DNA of 64,000 nt from Leucaena leucocephala (Eukaryota; Streptophyta; Magnoliopsida; Fabales; Fabaceae): assembly GCA_037074615.1 (NCBI GenBank), contig CM073560.1:8377501-8441500 (forward strand). The letters are read 5' to 3'. Both the position numbers and the translations under genes were made by a program. The notes under the pieces were generated by a model that saw only the letters and a program-made list of their open reading frames with translations, ran no database searches and was not told the origin of the DNA. Shown piece by piece: positions 36,065 to 45,140 of the stretch. Within the stretch, counting starts at the first letter, position 1. Each line of letters begins with the position of its first letter.

Positions 36065-37049
36065 CATGCTGACTCGCCATGCTGACTCAGTGCCTCTCAT
36101 GATTACTTGCTGACTCAGCCTGCTGACTTACCGGTTCAGAGTCTTGCACCGTAATATGTGTCCTTAGCTTTATCTACTTCCTCCAGATCAGTGCCATGTG
36201 GTGCCAAGGTGGCACCCTTCACGCCATCCAATGCTATCCAGATAAGTCCAAGACTCTATCTGATCACCTCCTCGGTTATCGTGCCAACCGAGTAACTTTA
36301 CTTTATGGAAAAGTCACAAAACATCATTTTAATGCCACTTTTCCTCCCATCACTACTGGGCCACGTTTTTAGACCTCTGGAATACCATCTTGGGTCTCTG
36401 ATCAAGCCCAAGTACTCTAATGGCTCGATTCCCGAGACACATCCCTTGGCAAATTACCAAAGTGCCCTTGGTTCCTCTTTATTTACTTTAACAGGTCTAG
36501 GGGCAATATTAGCTTCTCTCATCTTACCAGAGTATTCCCTGACCCTGGTTAACTATCTAGATAGCCTTTTTTGACTGTCTTTATCTAACCTTTTCCCCAG
36601 TTCTATCTCCAACCGGGTAACTATCTCTCTTGAACCTTCATAACTCTTAGCCCATACATCTAACATCTTTCTTATTACACAGTCGCGACCTAACATCATC
36701 TGATCACGACCTACCCTTTTTGTGTTCATTAGTCGCGACCACAACACAATCTAGTCGCGACCACAGCACAATCTAGTCGCGACCACAGCATTTTCTAGTC
36801 GCAACCAGGCTCAATTAGTCAATTAGTCGCGACACACATATCTTTACGTCGCGACCATACCTCTCTGCCAATATTAGTCGCGACCATAATACTCTAAAGT
36901 CGCGACCAACATGGTCAACACTTGACTTTTCAACCTTTATCCCAAAATGGCCATTCTACCTCTTGGGACTCCTGCCCAAAAGGGGTCTGGTATCCTCTCA
37001 ATCTCAGGTTATTTCCTGCATCTCTAGGCCTGAAAATTGGGATATTACA
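36065..37049 (-). repeat. Element 1 3' LTR, right part with GTCGCGAC array
   Basis: Continues the LTR broken at 23107, first with more TGACTCA motifs (36083, 36111), then U3 sequence closely matching 48233-49055, ending as the complement of TGTAATATCCC at 37049. It carries the GTCGCGAC array at 36681-36908. A polypurine tract follows at 37050. Confidence 0.88.
36681..36908. repeat. GTCGCGAC array in U3, with 22-bp tandem units
   Basis: About eight intact GTCGCGAC octamers (for example at 36682, 36732, 36754, 36776 and 36898) mixed with CpG-decayed forms (GATCACGACC, GTCGCAACC). Within it, three 22-bp units (36730-36751, 36752-36773, 36774-36795) are in direct tandem. The matching array in the other LTR (48711-48913) has one unit fewer. 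Confidence 0.8.
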
Positions 37050-37067
37050 TTTCTACCCCCCTTAAAA
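37050..37067 (-). promoter_or_regulatory. Polypurine tract of element 1
   Basis: Minus-strand TTTTAAGGGGGGTAGAAA abutting the 3' LTR; upstream in sense is the common GAGGACAAAATTTA context. Confidence 0.85.
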
Positions 37068-37540
37068 TAAATTTTGTCCTCGAAATTTACTTAGTACCTT
37101 AATCAACTATCCTGGATATATCTCCTCTGTATATCCTTTCCTAGCTTATGATTAAGGCTTGGGGCATTCATCCTCTCATACTTATGGACAACTCATTACA
37201 CTTGTGAGTAGTGTCCATTTCTTTCATATCTTACCCTTCAGAATTCTGATGTAATTCTGGGGTCTACCTCACTCCTCTTATACTTTGCTAATCTCTTAGG
37301 AGAAATATTGCTCTTCTGACTTCTTTTCTCCTGATATAAAACCATAATTCAAATTATGATCATAACATAAATGGTTCTATCTTCTTTCTTTTCATAACTT
37401 CTCTAACTTTTCTTAACTTTTCTCATAACTTCATGCATCTATGCCAAACCTCTGTGGCACTTGCACTTTTTTTATCCCTTCTTAGGCTTATCTATAGTTA
37501 GGCTACACTTGCCTTAGTACCTTTCAATTAAATGTGCTAC

Positions 37541-37691
37541 TGGATCTAACTGCAACCTCAGGATCTAACTGCGATCAACCATTAGCCTCTTCAGAATCTA
37601 ACTGTGACTCTGAAGCTGTTAGGATCTAACTGCGACCCTGGAGCCATGCTAGGATCTAACTGTGACCCTCCATAATCTAACTGCGATTCTG
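37541..37691. repeat. Cluster of six ATCTAACTGYGA hairpin units
   Basis: Cores at about 37543, 37563, 37596, 37623, 37653 and 37674. Flanking bases pair in several units (GATC/GATC, AATC/GATT) while the core stays constant. Homologous to 12335-12475 in element B. Confidence 0.7.
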
Positions 37692-37871
37692 TTGTATTGT
37701 ATATCTCCAGAAGATCTTAAACCAACAGACTAGGTTATAAGGTTAACCGCTTCCACCTGTTGATAACTCCATAAATAAATATTTGAAAAAAAATTATAGC
37801 CTCATATCCTTTACCCAGACTTTACTTACTTTCTCTCTTACTCAGGAGTTCTTTCTCATCTTTCAACCTGT

Positions 37872-38030
37872 GCTCTAACTGCGAGCCATTTGAACTATGC
37901 TCTAACTGCGAGAATTCTATATCAGATCCAACTCTTATCTGAAGAGTGATCTGTACTCATCTGAATCTAGCTCTATCTGAGAGCCATCTGTTTCAAATCT
38001 AACTCTTATCTGAAGAGTGATCTGAAAAAC
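37872..38030. repeat. Hairpin cluster GCTC/GAGC, ACTCTT/AAGAGT, GCTCT/AGAGC
   Basis: At least five short hairpins within 160 bp. The element 6 copy is at 51932-52085 in the same order. Stems differ from unit to unit, while loops are TAACTGC or ATCTG. Confidence 0.7.
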
Positions 38031-39077
38031 AATCTTTTTACTTTTATCTGTTTCTCTTTCTGTATACTATTCCTTTCAATAGAAATGGCCCTGAGTACTG
38101 TATTCACAAGCCTATATAAATACCTGAGTAACCTTAATCATAACTCATGTCTGAATATCATATCATAATTTATCGTCCCATAAATTGAGACTATCTATCA
38201 TCCTCAATACATTCCTTATTGCATATCATATGGTATGGGAGCAACATACTTCCTCATAACTTTCTCATCTCATATATGTACTCATATATACTCTACCCTA
38301 CATGCACTGCAAAAGGGGAGTATCCATTCATCATAGCATACTCTAACATGCATGTCATCATTTGACAACTGCAAGGAGATGCAACCATCACAACTTATGG
38401 CAACATAAGCCATATCATTATCATATTTTGCTCAACCATCCATCAAACATTGTAATAAACTAAGTAAGCCTCAAAACATATTTCCTTTATCATATTGCCT
38501 ATCATATCTTGATCATTCATTCATCCTGAAACAACTATCTATTTCACTTAGGCTGCCACGCTACCCTCTTAACAGGGTATAGACTCAACCCTTCATTACT
38601 CTATCTTATATAGGGAATAGGGGAGTCACTTTATCTTTGAAACTGTGGCTTCCTCTCTACTATCTCTTAACTTCTTTTATCTATCCATCAGTCCCAGTCT
38701 ATTCTTGATCGGACTATGGTTCCTTATTGCCTTTCTCTTGATCTTTGAGTTGCATGGATCTCATTTGCCATCTCTTACTATCCCTTCTATTCTCTAGGGG
38801 AGAGTACCCTAGGTCTACTACTTCTTCGTGATGGAATCCCTCTGCTTAGGGAACACTTAACTCTTTATCTATTAACCATCACATTTCTAGCCTTAGGCCA
38901 TGTGCTAGGATCATTCCTAGGCAAATTTTAATCTAACTGTCAATATTATCATCAACTGATCTTTCGTATCTTAATACTTCGTACTGTCTAACTTGATCAT
39001 GCACTATTCCAATCCTCTAGCTGATAGACTTCAGCAAGGTTGGTACCTTTATTATCATATGGCCTCTGCTATCTTTG

Positions 39078-39220
39078 TTGTGACCTAAGAACTGCATAGT
39101 CGCAATTCACATGCTCTGCGACTTTTAGTCACGACTGTCATACGCTACTCGTCATGACCTGGCATTTCTGTGTCCTTTAGTCGCGACCTATCTCTCATAA
39201 CATCGCGACCTTGACTCCTT
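39078..39220. repeat. Internal GTCGCGAC-like array of element 1
   Basis: Decayed copies (GTCGCAAT, GTCACGAC, GTCATGACC) with intact GTCGCGACC at 39180-39188 and ATCGCGACC at about 39203. It corresponds to 14478-14719 in element B. Confidence 0.6.
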
Positions 39221-39440
39221 TCAGCCATAATATAAGTTTTAACGCTCAAGGGTTTGACTAACCCTAACTATCTTGTATATGTTTTCTCTACTTCCTACTT
39301 TTAAAACCTGTAATCATATTCATCCGTATACATAGGCAACATACCAGGTATAGGGTAGCTCAATAGTGTGCACACTGGACAATCCAATCCAATTACATAC
39401 AGGATTTATCTATTCATTAGCCAGTGGCTACAGAACACAA

Positions 39441-39795
39441 TTAATCTCGTACCTTAATTTGGTGCAGGTGACTTTCTATCTCATTGCCAGTCAGGGCATA
39501 TACTCTTCCCTGAGTAGGGTATCTTTCGCCTGTTATGTTCTGTGGACACTCCCTGGCATAATGTCCAGGCTTTCCACGCCTATAGCATAACCCTTGACCT
39601 ACTGGACAAGGCCTCGTACCATGGTCTCGACCACAGTTCCTACATACATTAGGCCTTGGTTGCCTACTAACTTCTCTTGGCCCACTATCTGGCCTACTTC
39701 CCTGTCTCTTATTAACTTCTGACCCATATGCTGGCCCATTTCTTTTCTTACTGTTCCCTCTTAAGAAACCTGGTGGCATCATTCTTGATGTAGCA
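39441..39795 (-). pseudogene. gag C-terminal part with zinc knuckles (element 1)
   Basis: Minus-strand frame ending at 39441. After a basic, Gly/Pro-rich linker it has CRNCGRDHGTRPC and then CYRRGKPGHYAREC, the paired zinc-binding layout of Tekay-like gag. In the second knuckle the expected second Cys is Arg (CYRR for CFRC), which should weaken zinc and RNA binding. The frame then reaches a VYALTGNE block resembling the gag-protease junction and stops; no protease follows. It joins in frame with 44032 across element 4, whose target duplication tagca lies in both halves. Confidence 0.82.
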
Positions 39796-40204
39796 TGAAA
39801 CATCCTCCCTTAGACTCCTCAGAGTATACTTACGGAAGCAATATTAGCTTGATTATACTTAACTTAAGCCCAGAAATTTAAAATTTTAGTCTTAAGTTCC
39901 TTATTCTGAACCTTTATTTTGAGAATTGATTAATCTCATTCTACACATCCAAACAAGGCTTATTACCTATCCATGTAATGCCCTAGATGTGTATAACTGG
40001 CTCACTAAATTTCGTGGCCAAACTCCTTCGTTTACTAGGTCAAACTGAGGCCAGAACACTGCTACCTCAGGACCTGCGAATTTCTATTTTAATTCCCCAT
40101 TCACAAATTGAACATGCCAAACAATATTTATTATTAAATAATAAAATGTCATACAACAAATCATACACAAAATTCTCATATTTCTATTATATCTTTTCCT
40201 GCCC
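39796..40204 (-). repeat. Truncated 3' LTR of element 4
   Basis: Matches 40999-41406 (alpha tail) up to TTTTCCTGCC, then switches abruptly to gag sequence. Confidence 0.87.
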
Positions 40205-40766
40205 TAAACTGGCCCAGAAATATTTCCCATGTAATTGGAATTCCTTTTGCTCGAAGAATAAGCTCGGTATTCCTCTACAATCTTCGCGCATCCTTCTCTA
40301 GCTTGAAAATGGCCAGCTGGGCTTTTCTTCCTGATGGGCAATCCAGCACCTCAAAAATCTTCTCAAGCTGATCTATCCAATCCTCAGCTACTTGGACGTC
40401 AAATGTCCCCTCAAACGCCGGAGGATTGTACTTTTGGAACCGCTCCATCCATTTCTGAATGCTATTAGGATCTGTCACTGGATCCTCTATTCTTGACTGC
40501 CCATTATTTGGAGGAATTCCTGATATCCCTTCTGCTGGTCTATTAGGGGTTTGCAATTGATTAACTATAGCTGTAAGAGTAGCTATAGTGGCATCTCTTT
40601 CTTGATCTCAGCGAACTTGTTCCGCCCTCATTTCTTCCATCATCCTCTGCTGCTGTTCTAGCCTAGCAAGGATGACTTGCATAGGATTTACCTCATTGGA
40701 GTTACCAGCTTCCTCTACGTGTGGCTCCTCCACTTGAATTCTACGTCCTCATCTCGTGTTCACCAT
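40205..40766 (-). pseudogene. gag N-terminal half, element 4
   Basis: Starts at ATG 40766-40764 (MVNTR-). The frame holds a coiled-coil-like LEQQQRMMEEMRAEQ stretch, then the Retrotrans_gag core: RFQKYNPPAFEGTF, AEDWIDQLEKIFEVLDC, GRKAQLAIFKLEKDA. At least three in-frame stops are seen: two TGA codons where related copies have Arg (CGA>TGA), and a TAG where Trp is expected after KDARRL. The gene is cut at 40204 by the deletion. Gag would form the particle; this copy is dead. Confidence 0.82.
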
Positions 40767-40983
40767 CTAGTTTCTTGTCAATCAGAAAAGAAAAGTGAAC
40801 ACATAACATCATACTACTTACTCATCTAGGGGTTTTTACCTCCACTGGGCTTTTCTAAACCTCTATGTACTCTAGGGAAATAACCTTTCTAAATCAGAGC
40901 ATCACTGAGCCAGAACCTTCTGTTCTGTGCCAGAATCTTATGCTCTGAACCAGAATCCTTTCTGGTCTATGCCAGAACCTATT

Positions 40984-40995
40984 GTTCTGATACCA
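40984..40995 (-). promoter_or_regulatory. Primer-binding site of element 4
   Basis: Minus-strand TGGTATCAGAAC, one change from the initiator Met tRNA complement. Followed in sense by PBS-like 20-bp repeats (40905-40983). Confidence 0.8.
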
Positions 40996-42066
40996 AAATG
41001 AAACATCCTCCCTTAGACTCCTCAGAGTACACTTACGGAAGCAATATTAGCTTGATTATATCTTAACTTAAGCCCAGAAATTTAAAATTTTAGTCTTAAG
41101 TTCCTTATTCTGAACCTTTATTTTGAGAATTGATTAATCTCATTATACACATCCAAACAAGGTTTATTACCTATCCATGTAATGCCCCAGATGTGTATAA
41201 CTGGCTCACCAAATTTCGTGGCCAAACTCCTTCGTTTACTAGGTCAAATTGAGGCCAGAACACTGCTACCTCAGGACTTGCGAATTTCTCTTTTAATTCC
41301 CCATTCACAAATTGAACATGCCAAACAATATTTATTATTAAATAATAAAATGTCATACAACAAATCATACACAAAATTCTCATATTTCTATTATATCTTT
41401 TCCTGCCCGAATTTCGGCAGTATAACCGCTAGGCTTCATCTGTACAAAGAACTGAACGGTACTGATTCAGTAATTCCCTCATGAGAACTACCATTCTACG
41501 TAGTACCCAGGAAAGACTAGATGAACCGGCTAGGTCCACTCACTTCCAGCCTCCTTAGACAGCAGATACGTACACAGTACTTATCATATACTGATGTTCA
41601 GTCTTAACTTCGGCAGCATAACGGCGTCTCTTAGAATTCTCAAAATCTACTTCGACATAACCTCCCTGTAATGGGTTATATATGGGGAATGAGATTCGGG
41701 GGAATCTCAGTAGTAATAATCATAATAATATATGTAATGCAGAGTGATGGTGCTTGCTTGTGATTGTGTACAGATAAGTATGCTGCGTGCTTCCATATTC
41801 AATAACATATGATCATAGCATTGTAATAGAGCTTCAAGCATAACATATAAGACAACAATCCAACCAAACAAGATCACAACAAATCACAGAGCCATTACAT
41901 AAAAGCTAGGATTAGTTACTACCTCAAAAGCAGAACTTCAGAACTTCTCTACTGCTTCCAACTTCACCCGAACTTCCTTTCTTCTTTCTTTCTCTCACTT
42001 TCTCTCTCAAGAACTTCCTTCTCTCTCTAATCTTGCTCTTGGCCGTGCATAATGAAGGCAAGGGGG

Positions 42067-42074
42067 TATTTATA
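42067..42074 (-). promoter_or_regulatory. LTR TATA box, element 4
   Basis: Minus-strand TATAAATACCCCC. A perfect 49-bp duplication starts about 130 bases upstream in sense. Confidence 0.7.
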
Positions 42075-42204
42075 GTTTTGGTCAATGGCATTCTTGTAAT
42101 TTTGAAGCCATCTGAACCTGTGGTCCTGGTTTTTCCAGAATTTCCTATTTTTCTTTATTCCTTTTACTGCATCATGCATGACATCATCTCAAAGCCACCT
42201 CATG

Positions 42205-42302
42205 GGACACCTCATCATGCACATTTCTCACATGGCGAAATTGCAAGCTTCTTGGACACCTCATCATGCACATTTCTCACATGGCGAAATTGCAAGCTTC
42301 TT
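42205..42302 (-). repeat. 49-bp tandem duplication in LTR promoter
   Basis: Units 42205-42253 and 42254-42302 appear identical by eye, followed by a partial third start (GGACACCTCATCA). The other LTRs have a single copy of this GGACACCTCAT region. Confidence 0.88.
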
Positions 42303-44031
42303 GGACACCTCATCAGCTAACTCAGCAGTTCCAGTCCAATCCAGTACCGATCCTGTCCGATTTCCCACAAACTGGACTCACCGGCTAAGATTGTGTCACA
42401 TGTCCTTAACTTTTCTTCTCCCTCTAAGATGACGCCATGTGGCATCTGGAAGGGACCTTTCACGCCTTCCAATGCTATCCAGATAAGTCTAGGACTCTAT
42501 CTGATCACCTCCTCGGTTATCGTGTCGACCAAGTAACTTTACTTTATTGAAACAACATTAAAATAGTATTTTAATGCCACTTTTTCCCACATATATGTTG
42601 GGCTACGTTTTTGGGCTCTGGGAATGTTATCTTGGATCCTGATCAAGCTCAAGTACTCTGATGGCTCGATTCCCAAGAAACATCCCTCGGTAAATTACCA
42701 AAATACCCCTGGGTGCCCTTTCTTGCACTATCTTTACTCTAAAGGTAAAATCGTCATTTTACACCCTTATGTACCCTGTCAGGGTATATACTGACTCTAA
42801 GTAACTCTATCTGTATGTATCTTAGCTTCTGGACCTGTCCAGAATGACCAAAATGTCCTTCATTCATCTGTTACCCTTTTGTAAAACACAGGGGCATTTT
42901 CGTAATTTCGCACTTTTTCGGGGTTCTGCTGGACACTGGCCCACCTATCAGTCTAAGGGTCTTACTGGGCCTTTGTTGGCGCCATTATTGGGCCTCTCAG
43001 GGTCCATTACCTTCATGGCACGTATTACGAGGAATCCTCCCTTGTCAATGATTATTGAATATTTTATCTATTATTCACCGTTATCCGGACACCGGCTCCT
43101 TCTGTCAGATACACTGGCCTGCGGTGTTCAGACATCCCTGTGAGTCATATCAGTCATCTGACTGAGGTTATCCGAACTCATTCAGTCCCTTTTCAAATAT
43201 CGATAAATCTCCCTATCGGATACCCGGAGGCCTCACACTCCCGTCTGGACTTTTTGATTTGTGAATAACTTTTTCTACAGGCCTCCTATCGGTATTCTGT
43301 CAGTTTCCTGACATCTGCCCCATAATAACGCATCATCCTGTATTTTCTCACCTATATCTGAAATCTAGGATATCCGATAGGAATTTTTATAACTTTTGGA
43401 TGATCAGTCCATTTCTGGCTATCTGGAGTCTTCAAAAATTCCTGTATCAAGCCAGATTACCGTGCATCACTTGCTCTCTCTACCGGTGAAATCTGGGACT
43501 GAAATGCTTTCGGACAGTCCAAAACAGTTCCGGCCTGACTTTCTTTAATTATACTTTAGCCCCAAGGAACTTTTCTTCTTTTCAATTAAGTCCCTTTTTA
43601 TTTGGCTAAAATTACAGTTAAGGACCCCACCTTTTTGTCTACTTTTCCTTTTTGGCTTTATACTTTCCATAATTGCACTTAAGCCCCTTCATTTTCTTTC
43701 TTTTGCAATTTAATCCCTTTCTCTGCACAAATGACCATTATATCCCTAGGGACTTTCACTATTTACATATAAGTCCCCGGACTTTTGCTTATTTGCAGAA
43801 TTCCTCACATTCCTCATTTTGAACCTAGGTGAACTGTTCCGATTCTGTAGGTTAAAGACTTAACTTATCTTTAAATCCTAAAGGACTTAGCTCATCCCTC
43901 GGATTCCTACAAAATACAGGTAAGTAATCCGCCCATATCAGATTACTACCCTGGGACTACGGGTTTAGCAACCTGCCCATATCAGACTACTTCCCTGTTC
44001 CCTAGACCAAAAATCGGGATGTTACATAGCA

Positions 44032-44918
44032 GGCTCACTCTTTTCTGGATATTGCACATTCTTTTCCGTGATCCTGCATACCTCTACTGCTTCATTAAAC
44101 CTTCGTATCTGTCTAGGAAAAACCTTCTCCTTTAGTGTAGGATTCAATCCACGAGTTAACTTCTCAGTGGTCCACCTCTCATCATTCATACAGTTTAGGT
44201 AAGTGGAGTATCGTGAAAGAAGAATGAACTGAGCAAGATAATCATCAAAGGGTTCTTGCTCACCCTGCTTTAATATTAAAAATTCTGCTTCACGTTCATC
44301 TCGTACTGACTATGGAAAATATTTCTCGTTGAACTGCTCAAGAAATGTTTCCCATGTAAGTGGAATATTTCTTGAGTGCAGAATCACTTTTGTATTCCTC
44401 CACCACCTATCTACATCTTTTTCTAGCTTGTAAACTGCCAGCTGGGTCTTTCTTTCAGTGGGACATTCTAAAATCTTAAAGATTTTCTCTAACTGGCTTA
44501 CCCAATCCTCAGCTATTTGGGTGTCAAAAGTCCCTTCAAACATGGGCGGATTAAACTTATGGAATCGTTCCATCCATATTTGCAGACTTTCCTGGTTATT
44601 GTTATTTTCTATAGACCCCTGATGTCTATTCATTCCAGTCTGCTTATGATCTGACTGAGGTTCAAGTTCTACATTATTCTCTGGTACTACCTCCTTCTCA
44701 GACTGCTGTAAGCTAGCAACTGCAGCAGCAACCGCCATAGCGATAGCAGAATCTCGTTCTTGATCTTGGCGAGTCTGGGTTGCCCGCATCTCATCTATTG
44801 CATGCTATTGCTGTTCTAGCCTATCTAGAATAATTTGCGCAGGGTCTATCTGATTATTAGTACCCTCATCCCGAGGCTCTACCACCTCTGGTCTAACCGT
44901 TCTTATTGTATTAACCAG
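44032..44918 (-). pseudogene. gag N-terminal and capsid part (element 1/5)
   Basis: The longest gag here. In sense it starts where related copies have ATG but this one has CTG (44918-44916, L-VNT). A TAG follows LEQQ (44807-44805). From ATG 44789 the frame is open to a TAG after EKYFP (44312-44310), then continues to 44032. The capsid (Retrotrans_gag) core includes RFHKFNPPMFEGTF, AEDWVSQLEKIFKILEC, RWWRNTKVILHS, and later RYSTYLNCMNDERWTTEKL. It continues in frame into the zinc-knuckle part at 39795 once element 4 is ignored. Apart from the start change and two stops the gene is well kept, suggesting recent activity. No protease or polymerase follows. Confidence 0.87.
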
Positions 44919-45039
44919 GACTTCTACTCCTTTTTCTAGAATTGGGAAATCCAGTCATATATATGCACAACAATATACGTACATATGTAAAACATTTAGG
45001 ATAACCTATACCACATACCCCACATATTAACTATTTCAG

Positions 45040-45125
45040 AGCATCACTGAGCCATAACCTTCTGTTCTGCGCCAGAATCTTATGCTCTGAACCAGAGCCC
45101 TTTTTGGTCTATACCAGAACCTTCT
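45040..45125 (-). repeat. PBS-adjacent repeats
   Basis: Four units of about 20-22 bp, plus-strand form CCAGAACCTTCTGCTCTG with variants, directly following the PBS in sense. Several units are themselves inverted repeats (CAGAA/TTCTG), and the TCAGAGC half of the PBS recurs in them. The same arrangement is in elements 3, 4 and 6. Confidence 0.7.
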
Positions 45126-45137
45126 GCTCTGATACCA
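45126..45137 (-). promoter_or_regulatory. Primer-binding site of element 1/5
   Basis: Minus-strand TGGTATCAGAGC, perfect initiator Met tRNA match, three bases after the LTR at 45141. Confidence 0.88.
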
Positions 45138-45140
45138 AAA

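Larger units (their letters stand above)
37068..39440 (-). other. Hairpin-rich non-coding internal region of element 1
   Basis: No coding frame of note. Inverted repeats include the nested stem GGACA-ACTCA/TGAGT-TGTCC at 37186-37216, TGCCA/TGGCA at 37442-37459, the TAACTGYGA cluster 37541-37691, GCTC/GAGC at 37872-37886, ACTCTT/AAGAGT at 37931-37947 and GCTCT/AGAGC at 37970-37984. A decayed second gag start (about 38640-38770), the NLAEVYQLE block (39010-39060) and a GTCGCGAC-like array (39078-39220) follow in the order seen in element B. Confidence 0.6.
39796..44026 (-). mobile_element. Element 4, deleted gypsy element inside gag (TSD tagca)
   Basis: Perfect duplications tagca (39791-39795, 44027-44031). 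It has a complete 5' LTR (40999-44026), PBS and gag 5' half (40205-40766). The 3' LTR keeps only its terminal 409 bases (39796-40204), joined directly to gag at 40204/40205, so the polypurine tract, the rest of gag and most of the 3' LTR are deleted. It interrupts element 1's gag in frame. Confidence 0.9.
40999..44026 (-). repeat. 5' LTR of element 4
   Basis: 3028 bp, TGTAACATCCCG at 44026 to GGATGTTTCA at 40999, alpha tail. Hairpin 41690-41709, TATA 42067-42074, and a 49-bp tandem duplication upstream of the TATA at 42205-42302. Confidence 0.9.

Noticed and set aside
37541..38030. Regularly spaced short repeats suggestive of a CRISPR array
   Set aside because: The sequence is plant nuclear, units are imperfect, spacers are only about 10-20 bp and related to each other, and the cluster lies inside retrotransposon DNA.
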